64,000 bases of DNA, taken from CAYOSF01 sp964406605. Lineage in GTDB: Bacteria > Chloroflexota > Dehalococcoidia > DSTF01 > RBG-16-68-14. A model generated the notes under the pieces. It ran no database searches. It saw only the letters and a list, made by a program, of their open reading frames with translations, and was not told the origin of the DNA. Positions 33,673 through 42,622 of this stretch are shown here, piece after piece. The position numbers and the translations under genes were made by a program. How positions within the stretch are numbered: the stretch's first letter is position 1; the number at the start of each line of letters is the position of its first letter. The stretch is taken from positions 124,001 to 188,000 of the forward strand of contig CAYOSF010000003.1 in assembly GCA_964406605.1 (NCBI GenBank), written 5' to 3'.

Positions 33673-34938
33673 ATGAGAGTACTGATGGTCTACACGAACA
33701 CCTACCGCAGGTTCGCCGCGGCGCCCATCGGCGCGTCCCTCGTGGCTTCGCGGCTCCGTAGAGACGGACATGAAGTACGATTCCTCGACCTGATGTTCGC
33801 TGATTCGCCGGCCGCCGAAGCGGCCGAGCTGGCCCGGCGGTTCAAGCCCGACCTCACATGCTATTCGATGCGGAACGTCGACAACCAGTCCCTGGAGGAC
33901 CTCTTCGACCCCCTACCAACGACCCAGTCAATCGTTTCAGCCGTGCGCACGGTTTGGCCCGCGCCCACACTTCTTGGCGGCACGGCCTTCACCACCTTCC
34001 CGGCCCAGTTCTTCGAAGCGGTGGGAGCCGACTACGGGTTCGCGGGCGATGATCTCGTCTCCATCTCGCGCTTTGTTGCGTCGCTCGCGGCGGGCCAGCC
34101 GGACCGTAGCGTGCCGGGCTTGGTCTTCCGCGATGGGGATGGCATCCGCTGCAACCCATCCGCGATCTGCGGGTACGCCGACACAGCCTTTGACAACTGG
34201 GACTTGCTGGACCTACGGGCCTACCAGGAGTCAGAAGAGACGCCGGTAGACTGCGGCCTGGTGGCTCGCACGGGGTGCCCGTTCGAATGTGTCTACTGTG
34301 ACTATCGCACCACTGTTGGCCGACGTTACATCCTCCGCGACCCGCGTCGGGTAGCGGAGGAGGCGCTCGAGCTGCAGCGGCTCGGCGCGCGGTCTGTGAT
34401 GTTCGCCGACGCGGGCTTCAACCGTCCCATAGATCACGCCAAAGAGGTGTTGCAGGCAATCCTCATGGCGGGCGTGCACCTGAACCTGGCTGCGGTGTTC
34501 GAGCCCGGAGAGATCGACCGCGAGTTCGTCGCGCTCTACCGACGGGCCGGTGGGCTTGGCGTGCTTTTCTACGCCGACAGCCTCTCGGACGAGGTCCTTG
34601 CGCGATCACGACGGCCGTTTCTGGCCGACGACGCGGTGCGCGCGGGGAACATGTTCCGCGAGGCCGGCGTTGCCTGCGTCCTCTCCCTGATATTTGGCGG
34701 GCCGGGAGAGACGCCCGACACCGTCGAAGACACCATGCGGGTTGCCTCGATGATTAGCCCCGCCAGCACGCTGATGGGCCACGGCTACCGGATCCAGCCG
34801 GGCACCGCGCTGCGCGACATCGCGATCGATGAGGGTGTGATCGCGCCGAGCGACGATTGCTACAGAGCCACGTTCTACCACTCCCCGGCGACGCCGCCTG
34901 AGATGCTGGCCGCTCGCCTGGAGCGCACCGGCGGCTGA
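33673..34938 (+). CDS. B12-binding-domain radical SAM protein
   Basis: 421 residues from ATG at 33673 (in-frame upstream codons lack homology). Residues 1-130 are a Rossmann-like domain of the B12-binding type: MRVLMVYTNTYRR, LVASRLRRDGHEVRFLDLM, but without the DxHxxG motif. The radical SAM core begins with the 4Fe-4S motif CPFECVYC near residue 200 (CX3CX2C), and GGPGETPDTVEDT is the SAM-binding GGE-like segment. Such enzymes carry out methylations, ring closures or similar modifications; no substrate can be deduced. It is the only cytosolic enzyme inside the dockerin block, so modification of a surface component is an idea only. Confidence 0.85.
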   Translation: MRVLMVYTNTYRRFAAAPIGASLVASRLRRDGHEVRFLDLMFADSPAAEAAELARRFKPDLTCYSMRNVDNQSLEDLFDPLPTTQSIVSAVRTVWPAPTLLGGTAFTTFPAQFFEAVGADYGFAGDDLVSISRFVASLAAGQPDRSVPGLVFRDGDGIRCNPSAICGYADTAFDNWDLLDLRAYQESEETPVDCGLVARTGCPFECVYCDYRTTVGRRYILRDPRRVAEEALELQRLGARSVMFADAGFNRPIDHAKEVLQAILMAGVHLNLAAVFEPGEIDREFVALYRRAGGLGVLFYADSLSDEVLARSRRPFLADDAVRAGNMFREAGVACVLSLIFGGPGETPDTVEDTMRVASMISPASTLMGHGYRIQPGTALRDIAIDEGVIAPSDDCYRATFYHSPATPPEMLAARLERTGG

Positions 34939-35002
34939 GCATCCGCGCACGATGATGAAGCAGTGCCTCGTGCCACCTGTGGCCCGCCAGCGCCGCGGCG
35001 AA

Positions 35003-35060
35003 TTGACATTCTCGCTGCCCCGTCTATACTGGCACTAGCATCGGCGGAGCCTTCCGCTGG
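35003..35060 (+). promoter_or_regulatory. promoter plus 5' hairpin, dockerin gene 3
   Basis: TTGACA (35003-35008), 16-base spacer, TATACT (35025-35030), ten bases, then the hairpin TCGGCGGA-GCCT-TCCGCTGG (35041-35060). AGGGAGGAGG and the ATG (35089) follow 28 bases later. This is the strongest promoter of the three. Confidence 0.7.
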
Positions 35061-35088
35061 CGTATGACGTAGGGAGGAGGTGGTAACG

Positions 35089-36993
35089 ATGGCGGCGAAG
35101 AGCTCCTGGCATGGCATACGGCGCAAGCGTGTCTCTCGTAGGCGAATGCTGGCCGCCGCCGGTACGGGCGCGGCGGGACTGGCCGCGCTCGCGGCTGCCG
35201 GCGGTCGGGGCGTCATCGCGGCGCCGGGCGACCCGCCGAGAGTGCAGGGCGCGCCCGTCCGGGGCGGTCGATACGCCGTGCCTATCACCTACGATTGGGG
35301 TACGCTCGACCCGCTGGTAAGCGTCGGCGGCGCAACGACCTACTTCCCAAGGCTGTACAACGCTCTGATGGCACGGTCCACCAGACAAACTGATTTCCTC
35401 TTTTTCGATCTGGCCGAAGCATTGGAGCAGCCGGACGAGGAGAACTACGTGTTTCACATCCGGTCGAGCGTCAGGATCGCTCCCAACGACCTGGGCATCC
35501 CGCAACGAGACATGGACGCGTTCGATGCCAAGTCATGGCAGGACCGCGTGACCGCGGACGTGAACGCTCTGTTGCGCGGCCTCACCCTACACTGGCTGGA
35601 CTCCTACGGCGCGCCGGACGCACAGACATTCACGATGCGGACCAGGGGTCCCTACACCTACTTCTATTTCCGCATCGGTGACCCGCTGGGTAGCACGATT
35701 CCGCCGCGTGAGTTCTGGGAGCGGGGGATCAGCCTGCTGGACCAGGGAGTCGGGGCGGGACCCTTCGTCGTCCGGCCGGGCTCGTTTCACGAGAGCGGCA
35801 GCGCGACTCTGGACCGGAACGTCAACTACTACCGCACCGATCCGCGGACCGGCATCCAATTGCCCTACGTGGACGGCATCGACGTCCTCCGCATCACCGA
35901 CGCCCTCGCCCGGCGGACTGCCTTCATGGACCGGCAGATCCATGAAATAGGTACCGCGAGCATCGCCGAGGTGGAGGAGTTCCAGGGCTGGATCGACGAT
36001 CTCCAGGTCTACGAGGAACCGCAGGACACCTTCATCTCCTTTGTCATGAATCCCACGCGGCCCCCCTGGGATGACGAGCGGATCCGCAAGGCTGCCATGT
36101 TCGCCCTTAACCGGCAGGAGTATGTGGATCGCATCGTTGGCGGCGCCGGCCAGCCCGACGGCCTCGTTCCCTGGCCGCTCGGCGACTTCGCGCTGCCTCC
36201 CGAGGAATTGGAGCAGCTCCAACCCTATGACCCGGCCCGCTCGAGGCAGCTTATCCGGGATGCCACCGGGGAGGATACGATCAGGGTCGGAATGATGTAC
36301 CCGGCGGCTAGCAGCATCCAGTTCCACGATCAACACCTCCCCATCTTCCTTCAGCAGATGCACGACGCCGGCTTCGAGATAGATCAGGAACCGCTGGACT
36401 TCACCACCTGGCTCAGCCGCTACATTTCCGTCGACTACAATGCGTCGCTGTCCCTGAACCAAGTCTACGAGACGGCCGAGACTCCGCTGGACTGGCATTC
36501 GTCGCAGGGGCCGCAGGGCGACGGCCAGTTCGGCATCGGCATCGGTGCCCTGTATCCGGAGGTCGACGAAGCGATCATGGATTCCAAGCGGGTCGTGGAC
36601 CTCGATCAGCAGGCGGAGGCGGTTCGGGACGCGCAGCGCCTGATCTATGAGAAGGGGCCAGCCTTCCTACCGATCATGAGCTGGAACGCATTCGTCCTCC
36701 GCCATCCCTTCGTGAGGGACTGGTATCCGGGGCTGGGGAAGGCGGGGCTCTATCTCAACGATTGGTGGCTGGACTTGCCTCCGCCTCCGACGGAGCTTCT
36801 CGGCGACGTGGACTGTGATGGCCGCGTCGACAGCGCCGATGCGGCCGCCGTCCTGCAACAGCACGCTGGCAGGACTTCCTGGCTGCCCTGCCAGGGGAAC
36901 GCGGACGTGAACGATGACGGCCGCGTAAACAGCATCGACGCCGCCCTCATCCTGCAGTACGAGGCGGGCATGATTCCCAGCCTGCCGCCGTAG
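35089..36993 (+). CDS. Tat-exported family 5 solute-binding protein with dockerin
   Basis: 634 residues from ATG at 35089, preferred to GTG at 35080, which overlaps the ribosome-binding site AGGGAGGAGG. The twin-arginine signal SRRRMLAAAG is followed by an Ala/Gly-rich helix. The body is a peptide/oligopeptide-type SBP (family 5): RGGRYAVPITYDWGTLDPL at the start, VGAGPFVVRPGS and RKAAMFALNRQEYVDRIVG. In place of a lipoprotein anchor it ends with a type I dockerin pair (GDVDCDGRVDSADAAAVLQ and ADVNDDGRVNSIDAALILQ). That combination is unusual. No ABC permease or ATPase lies beside it. It may be a cell-surface binding component. Confidence 0.88.
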   Translation: MAAKSSWHGIRRKRVSRRRMLAAAGTGAAGLAALAAAGGRGVIAAPGDPPRVQGAPVRGGRYAVPITYDWGTLDPLVSVGGATTYFPRLYNALMARSTRQTDFLFFDLAEALEQPDEENYVFHIRSSVRIAPNDLGIPQRDMDAFDAKSWQDRVTADVNALLRGLTLHWLDSYGAPDAQTFTMRTRGPYTYFYFRIGDPLGSTIPPREFWERGISLLDQGVGAGPFVVRPGSFHESGSATLDRNVNYYRTDPRTGIQLPYVDGIDVLRITDALARRTAFMDRQIHEIGTASIAEVEEFQGWIDDLQVYEEPQDTFISFVMNPTRPPWDDERIRKAAMFALNRQEYVDRIVGGAGQPDGLVPWPLGDFALPPEELEQLQPYDPARSRQLIRDATGEDTIRVGMMYPAASSIQFHDQHLPIFLQQMHDAGFEIDQEPLDFTTWLSRYISVDYNASLSLNQVYETAETPLDWHSSQGPQGDGQFGIGIGALYPEVDEAIMDSKRVVDLDQQAEAVRDAQRLIYEKGPAFLPIMSWNAFVLRHPFVRDWYPGLGKAGLYLNDWWLDLPPPPTELLGDVDCDGRVDSADAAAVLQQHAGRTSWLPCQGNADVNDDGRVNSIDAALILQYEAGMIPSLPP

Positions 36994-37003
36994 GAGGGAA
37001 ACC

Positions 37004-38239
37004 TTGCGAATAGTGCGAATGCTGCTGGTTGTTGTAGCGCTGGCGTTGCTTACAAGCACGGCTGCTATCGTCTTCCGGCTCCAGCCCGGCGCGGGCGCGG
37101 CGGCAGCAGACATCCTGTCCGCAACCGCGACGAACGGTGAAGCCCGCTCCGCCGCCTCGGTCGGCTGCGATCCCGCCCGTCCGCACGCGGCCGGTGACTT
37201 CGACCTGACGATCGAATCCGGCGGTCTGACCAGAGACTACATCCTGCACGTCCCGCCGTCATACGACGGCGCCGAGGCCACGCCGCTCGTCCTCAACCTG
37301 CACGGGTTGGGCAGCAACGCGGCGGAGCAGGCGGACTACAGCGGCCTGTCCCAGAAGGCCGACGAGGCCGGGTTCATTCTCGTCATGCCCCAGGGGATGT
37401 CCACCGCATCGCTCAGCTCGCGCCACTGGAACTTCCTGACGCTCATCCCGGGCGACCCGGACGACGTGGCGTTCATCTCCGATCTGCTGGACGCGCTGGA
37501 ATAGCAGCTTTGCATCGACCAGGCGCGCATCTTCGCTGCGGGCATGTCGAACGGCGCCCAGATGTCGGTGCGCCTTGCCTGCGACCTCTCGGATCGCATC
37601 GCGGCTGTCGCCCCCGTTGCCGGCGTCTACTTCCCGCCCTGGTCCCCGCTCGACCTCGCGGCCGAGCCGGGCTGCCTCTCGACGCGGCCCGTCCCTATCG
37701 TTACCTTCCACGGGACCGCCGACGCCATCGTCCCGTTTGATGGCGGCTACGTCGGCTTAGGCTTTCCCTTCCGCCTGCGCCACATCGAGGACGAAGTGAT
37801 GCCGGCCTGGGCGGAGCACAACGGTTGCGCCGCTAGCCCGGAGGTGCGGCAGGAGACCGAGAACGTGAGGTTGGTTCGCTTCGACGGCTGCTGGGCCGAC
37901 GCGACGGTGGAGCTGTACGCCGTAGCCGGAGGAGACCATCAGTGGCCGGGGGCGGACGATTTCAGAGATCCTGACGTCGCGGACGAGATCGACGCCAACG
38001 ACATCATGTGGGACTTCTTCCAGGCCCACCCGCTCGTTGTCCTCTCCGGGGACACGAGTTGCGATGGTGCAGTCGACGCTGTCGACGCCACGCTCGTGCT
38101 TCAGTGGGACGCCGGGCTGGTTCCGTCTTTGCCCTGCTCCGGGAACGCGGACGCGAACGATGACGGCAACGTGAACAGCATCGACGCCGCCCTCATCCTG
38201 CAGTACGAGGCGGGCGTGATCGGCAGCCTGCCGCCGTAG
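37004..38239 (+). pseudogene. LpqC/PHB-depolymerase-like esterase with dockerin, interrupted by in-frame TAG
   Basis: 412 codons in a single frame from TTG at 37004 (AGGAGGG five bases before) to TAG at 38237. An in-frame TAG at 37502-37504 splits it after DALE; the next residues, QLCIDQARIF, continue the family alignment directly. Before the stop: signal peptide and the oxyanion segment LNLHGLGSN. After it: nucleophile Ser in GMSNGAQMS, Asp in DAIVPFDGG, His in GGDHQWPG, then a complete dockerin pair. Everything except one codon is intact, so a recent nonsense mutation, sequencing error or read-through are all possible. It follows the binding-protein gene by 10 bases, as in an operon. Confidence 0.8.
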
Positions 38240-38290
38240 GCATCGTCAGCGAGCCGTCGCGGTCCTCAGACGGCGTCAACTGGCGGGTCG

Positions 38291-38312
38291 GCCCGCGATG
38301 TGCTTCGCGGGC
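38291..38312. terminator. 8-bp-stem hairpin after the esterase gene
   Basis: GCCCGCGA pairs perfectly with TCGCGGGC around TGTGCT, 51 bases after the esterase stop codon. No U-run follows, so it may be a Rho-assisted or processing hairpin. Confidence 0.4.
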
Positions 38313-38425
38313 GGATGGCGGAGAGCCGCGGGCTCCAGGATGCCCTCTAGCTCCCGCAGTCAATCATATCGTCTAGCCGGTCGATACTAGGTCTGAGACG
38401 GGTGGAGCGCCGTCGGAGTGGAGCC

Positions 38426-40060
38426 ATGCGATCCTCGATGGTACGTCGGCTTCCCATCGTGGGTTTGGTCGCGCTCACGCTCGCCGCATCCGCGCTCTTC
38501 GGCGATACGGCGGCGGAAGCAGGGGGCGATTGCTACCTGCTGACCACGAGCGTGCCCGGCGGCGGTGGCTGGATCGGTGTGTCGCCGGAAAGCACGGGTG
38601 GCTGCGCCACGAGCGAGTACAGTCCGGGCACTCTCGTTACGGTGGTAGCGACGGCGGACCCCGGCTACGCGTGGGAGTCGTGGACGGGGACGGACGACGA
38701 CTCGACTAGCGCCACGTTCGTGACGATGAACGGTGACCGCACGGTAACGGCGACGTTCCGGGAGAACTGCTACGCGCTGACCACCGTGGTCGACGGTGGC
38801 GGTGGTTGGATCGGTGTGTCACCGGACAGCACGGGTGGCTGCCCGGCCGGCCGGTACAGTCCGGGTACCCTCGTCACCGTGGTCGCGACGCCGGATCCCG
38901 GCTATGCCTGGGAGTCGTGGACGGGCACGGACGACGACTCGAACAGGGCGACGTTCGTGACGATGAGCGGCGACCGCACGGCAACGGCGACGTTCCGGGC
39001 GAACTGCTACACGCTAACGACCGTAGTCGATGGCAGCGGCGGGTGGATCGGGGTGTCGCCGGACAGCACGGGCGGCTGCCCGGCGGGTCAATTCAGCCCG
39101 GGCACCCTCGTCACCGTGGTCGCAACCGCATACGCTGGCTACGCTTGGGACTCGTGGGCGGGCACCGACGACGACTCGAGCAGGGCTACGTTCGTGACGA
39201 TGAACGGCGACCGTACGGTGACGGCGACGTTCAGGGACAACTGCTACACGCTGACGACCGTTGTCGCCGGTGGCGGCGGCGGATGGATCGGCGTGTCACC
39301 GGACAGCACGGGCGGCTGCCCGACGCACCAGTACAGTCCGGGCACCCCGGTCACTGTGGTCGCAACGGCATACAACGGGTACGTCTGGGAGTCGTGGACG
39401 GGCACGGACGACGACTCGAATAGGGCCACGTTCGTGACGATGAACGGCGACCGCACCGTGATCGCAACTTTCCGCAGTGTCGGCTCTCCTCCACCGCCTA
39501 CTTCGCCTCCGACCAACACCCCGCCTCCGACGGCTACGCAGACCCCACCTCCGACGAACACGCCGCCCCCAGACCCGACGGCCACGCCCACGAACACGCC
39601 GCCCCAGGGTCAGACGGCCACGCCCACGGACACGCCACCCCTGAGTCAGACCGCTACACCCACGAACACGCCGCCCCAAGGCCCGACGCCGACGCCTACG
39701 AGCACACCACCTCAGGGCCAAACGGCCACACCCACGAACACGCCACACCAAGGCGAGACGGCCACGCCCACGAACACGCCACCCCAGGGTCAGACCGCCA
39801 CACCCACGAACACTCGGCCTCCGGAACACACCGCCACGCCTACGCCGCCGGTCTCCGGGCGCGCGGGTGGCGACGTCAACTGTGACGGCACGACGAACGC
39901 AATCGATGCCGCGCTGGTGCTTCAGCTCTCCGCCGGGCTGCTGAGCTCGCTTTCCTGCCCCAATCAGGCCGATGTTTCGGATGATGGCACCGTGAACAGC
40001 ATCGATGCCGCACTCATCCTCCAGTTCACTGCCGGCCTCGTGACCGCCCTGCCGCGATAG
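38426..40060 (+). CDS. secreted repeat protein: four beta-repeats, Thr-Pro linker, dockerin
   Basis: 544 residues from ATG at 38426 with GGAGTGGAG directly upstream. Signal peptide, then four tandem copies of about 77 residues, each of the form CYxLTT, GGGWIGVSP, STGGC, YSPGTLVTVVATA, GYAWESWTGTDDDS and FVTMNGDRTVTATF. This fits the bacterial repeat related to InlB B-repeats found in surface proteins. About 120 residues of Thr/Pro-rich linker follow, then a dockerin (GDVNCDGTTNAIDAALVLQ and ADVSDDGTVNSIDAALILQ). It is a predicted extracellular adhesin or structural component. The repeats are near-identical at DNA level, so copy number may vary. Confidence 0.87.
   Translation: MRSSMVRRLPIVGLVALTLAASALFGDTAAEAGGDCYLLTTSVPGGGGWIGVSPESTGGCATSEYSPGTLVTVVATADPGYAWESWTGTDDDSTSATFVTMNGDRTVTATFRENCYALTTVVDGGGGWIGVSPDSTGGCPAGRYSPGTLVTVVATPDPGYAWESWTGTDDDSNRATFVTMSGDRTATATFRANCYTLTTVVDGSGGWIGVSPDSTGGCPAGQFSPGTLVTVVATAYAGYAWDSWAGTDDDSSRATFVTMNGDRTVTATFRDNCYTLTTVVAGGGGGWIGVSPDSTGGCPTHQYSPGTPVTVVATAYNGYVWESWTGTDDDSNRATFVTMNGDRTVIATFRSVGSPPPPTSPPTNTPPPTATQTPPPTNTPPPDPTATPTNTPPQGQTATPTDTPPLSQTATPTNTPPQGPTPTPTSTPPQGQTATPTNTPHQGETATPTNTPPQGQTATPTNTRPPEHTATPTPPVSGRAGGDVNCDGTTNAIDAALVLQLSAGLLSSLSCPNQADVSDDGTVNSIDAALILQFTAGLVTALPR
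39490..39845 (+). repeat. Thr-Pro linker repeat tract
   Basis: Irregular tandem repetition of units reading ACGCCCACGAACACGCC or close to it, encoding TATPTNTPP-like segments between the beta-repeats and the dockerin. Such tracts are prone to slippage and are usual sites of O-glycosylation in secreted proteins. Confidence 0.75.
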
Positions 40061-40124
40061 CCTCCCCGCTGTCCAAGGCCCCCTCGTCGTCCCCCTGGCT
40101 AGTGTAATTCGCGCCTGGATGGCC

Positions 40125-40130
40125 TATGCT
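40125..40130 (+). promoter_or_regulatory. -10 hexamer of leaderless LuxR/propeller gene
   Basis: TATGCT, nine bases before the ATG at 40140, with no ribosome-binding site between. Confidence 0.5.
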
Positions 40131-40139
40131 GGTCTCGCC

Positions 40140-42566
40140 ATGCGCAGGCGAGGCCGGCCGCCGCACCCTGATATCCTCACCCCGCGCGAATGGGAGGTGC
40201 TGGAGCTCCTGCGCCAGGGGCTGAGCAACCCCGAAATCGCCGAGCGGCTGGGCATCAGCCGGGCCGGGGCCAAGTATCACGTCGCGGAGATACTCGGCAA
40301 GCTGGGCCTGAGCAGTCGCGAGGAGGCGGCCCTGTGGCGTCCCGAGGAGGCCAGGCCGTGGTGGGTGGCCGCGTTCGCGCCCCTAGCCTTCCTCTGGAAG
40401 AGGGCAGGGATCGCCGGGGCGTCCCTCAGCGGGCTGGCGCTCGCGGCATCAGGCGTGCTGCTGCTGGCCGTTGTGGCTGGCCTCGGGCTCATCGCGTTCC
40501 TGTGGCTACGCAGCGATGGCGGCGAGATGCAGGAGGATGCGTTCGTCATCGGCGCGAACGTCGAGCTTCCGCTGGTGCTGGACGGCGACCGGCTGGGGCT
40601 CTCTTCCCTGGACGGCAGCCCTCCCGTGGAGCTGATCGGTCCCGGCGACTACACCAGCCTGCGCTACGACAGCGAGGGGCGGCTGCTCTATGTCCAGCGA
40701 ACCGGCCAGGATCCCGGCTTCTACCGGCTCCAGGACGGTGCGCCGGAACTGCTCATCCCGGTGCCGCCGTTGGAAGGCGTGTCTCGGGCCGAATGGTCCC
40801 CTGATGGGTCGATGGCCGCGTGGATCGAGCCCCATGAGGGCACAAGCTCTCTCCGTGTCACGGAGCCCGGCGGCGACCCGCGTACCTTGGGGCCGGAGGG
40901 ACTCGCTTGGTTCCGTTGGTCTCCAGATGGCAAGGCGCTCCTCGCCTGGACTGGTGGGGATCCATCGAACACCTATCTCATCGATGCCACGGGTGACAGG
41001 CCAGCCGTCGAAGTCGGCAGCTTCAGCCCTATCGACTGGTCCTCTGCGGGCGATGTCGTCTTCTGGGAAGGGACGGACGATATCCTGGTCCGACGCGTCG
41101 TGGTTGCCAAGGAGGACGGGACGGACCGGCGGGTGCTGGGCAACGTCTTCGTACAGCTCGAGGGTCCCGGACCGACAGCCACTTTCTCTCTGGACGGACG
41201 CTGGCTCGCCTGGGACGGCGCCGTCGGAGAGGACGGGGAGTGGTTGGGGCTTGTCGTAGCCGCGACGGACGGGACGACTATCCAGTTTCCGCGATGCGCG
41301 CCGGATGTGTGTGAAGAGGAGTCCCTCGGTGGCCATCCCGCCTGGTCTCCCGACGGAACCCGTCTGGCCTGGAGCGAGGCCGCCGGCCTCATGGTTGGGG
41401 AGACCGGTGTCTGGGAGGGCCGTCCCGTGGCGGACGGCTCGATGCCCTTCTGGTCGCCGGACGGCTCGGCGATCGCGTACGTCCGCGTTCAGGATGATGG
41501 CTCCGCCGTGTATGCGAAGCGCCTGGCCGACGGCGGAGACGAAGTGAAGGTCGTGGATCTCGAAGACACGCGGCCCCTACGTGACCAGGCTGCTTGGGTG
41601 CCGGACGGCCGGAACCTGGTGCTGCCACTTCAGGTGAGCGAACAAGTGCGCATCTACTCGTTCGATACGAAGACCGGAGAGCTGTGGCAGCCGCCGGTCC
41701 CGCTGCCCTATCCAGCCAGCGAGCGTGAACTCGTGGCGCTGGCTCCCGACGGGTCGGCCTTCGCCTACTTGGAACCGAGTGGCCAGCTCAGCTTGGTCAC
41801 ACCGGAGGGCGACGAGCGCGCTTTCGACCTGAGCGAGGCTGGCGGCATCCCCACAGACTGGTCGAACGACGGTGCCGCCGTGCTGTTTGTCGGCGACGCA
41901 GTGAAGGTGCTGGATCTCGAGACGGGAGCGGTCGAGAGGCTTCTGGAAGGAAACATTCAGGATGCGGTCTGGTCGCCTGACCGTTCGCGCATCGCCTACG
42001 TTCGTGACCAGCGCGTGGGTGTGCTGGATGTCGCGACCGGTGAGGCCCGGATCATCGTTCCCGACCTGGCCGCCATGCTGCTTCCGGCTCAGTACGGCGA
42101 GGGATACCTCGCCTGGTCACCCGATGGGAAACGGATCGCCTTCGCGGACTGGCGGTTCGAGGAGCCTATCACCCAGGGCCGCTCCGACGTCTACGTCGTG
42201 GATGCCGACGGCAGCAACCTGCGCCGGCTGACCGACTCGCCGCGGGCGAAGAGGTACTTCCGGTGGTCGCCCGACGGCAAGCATCTGGCCTATGTCCACA
42301 CGCTCGATGACGGCGAGCATCTGAAGGTCATCGATGTCGAAGCGGGCGCGGAGTTGCCGCTGGACATCAGGGGAACGTCCACACCCCGCTGGGTGGATGC
42401 GGATGAGATGCTCGTGGATGTTGTGTACCAGGGCATCGCCCTGGTGAAGCTGGATGGAACGTTCCGGCTTCTCGCGCAGGAGAGCAACCCCTGCCAGTAT
42501 GACCTTCTGGGCTTCGCGGACGACAAGCTCTTCTTCGAACACACGTGCACGCACATGGGTCTCTAG
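40140..42566 (+). CDS. membrane-anchored LuxR-type regulator with extracellular beta-propeller
   Basis: 808 residues from ATG at 40140. Residues 10-65 are a GerE/LuxR helix-turn-helix: LTPREWEVLELLRQGLSNPEIAERLGIS with AGAKYHVAEILGKLGL. A hydrophobic helix at about 95-125 follows, and the remaining 670 residues are WD40-like PD40 blades (WSPDGSMAAW, WSPDGTRLAWSEA, WSPDGKRIAFADW). This makes a one-component transmembrane transcription factor: DNA-binding domain in the cytoplasm, propeller outside. The propeller resembles those of the dockerin proteins just upstream. The ligand and target genes cannot be read from the sequence. Confidence 0.85.
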   Translation: MRRRGRPPHPDILTPREWEVLELLRQGLSNPEIAERLGISRAGAKYHVAEILGKLGLSSREEAALWRPEEARPWWVAAFAPLAFLWKRAGIAGASLSGLALAASGVLLLAVVAGLGLIAFLWLRSDGGEMQEDAFVIGANVELPLVLDGDRLGLSSLDGSPPVELIGPGDYTSLRYDSEGRLLYVQRTGQDPGFYRLQDGAPELLIPVPPLEGVSRAEWSPDGSMAAWIEPHEGTSSLRVTEPGGDPRTLGPEGLAWFRWSPDGKALLAWTGGDPSNTYLIDATGDRPAVEVGSFSPIDWSSAGDVVFWEGTDDILVRRVVVAKEDGTDRRVLGNVFVQLEGPGPTATFSLDGRWLAWDGAVGEDGEWLGLVVAATDGTTIQFPRCAPDVCEEESLGGHPAWSPDGTRLAWSEAAGLMVGETGVWEGRPVADGSMPFWSPDGSAIAYVRVQDDGSAVYAKRLADGGDEVKVVDLEDTRPLRDQAAWVPDGRNLVLPLQVSEQVRIYSFDTKTGELWQPPVPLPYPASERELVALAPDGSAFAYLEPSGQLSLVTPEGDERAFDLSEAGGIPTDWSNDGAAVLFVGDAVKVLDLETGAVERLLEGNIQDAVWSPDRSRIAYVRDQRVGVLDVATGEARIIVPDLAAMLLPAQYGEGYLAWSPDGKRIAFADWRFEEPITQGRSDVYVVDADGSNLRRLTDSPRAKRYFRWSPDGKHLAYVHTLDDGEHLKVIDVEAGAELPLDIRGTSTPRWVDADEMLVDVVYQGIALVKLDGTFRLLAQESNPCQYDLLGFADDKLFFEHTCTHMGL

Positions 42567-42610
42567 CGGCCTGAAAGATATCCTCTCTGGCATCGCCTCC
42601 ATCTCGTGTG

Positions 42611-42616
42611 TACAAT
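42611..42616 (+). promoter_or_regulatory. -10 hexamer of leaderless murI
   Basis: TACAAT, six bases before the ATG at 42623; no Shine-Dalgarno sequence. Confidence 0.5.
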
Positions 42617-42622
42617 CACGCC

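Noticed and set aside
34646..34656. GAAC-AT-GTTC as a further LexA box
   Set aside because: The spacing is two instead of four bases and it lies inside the radical SAM coding region.
37502..37504. Pyrrolysine as explanation for the in-frame TAG
   Set aside because: Many genes in this window end in TAG, and no pyl gene or typical Pyl protein family is present; it cannot be supported.
38540..39475. CRISPR-like periodicity in the four repeats
   Set aside because: The units are about 230 bp, coding and in frame; this is protein repetition.
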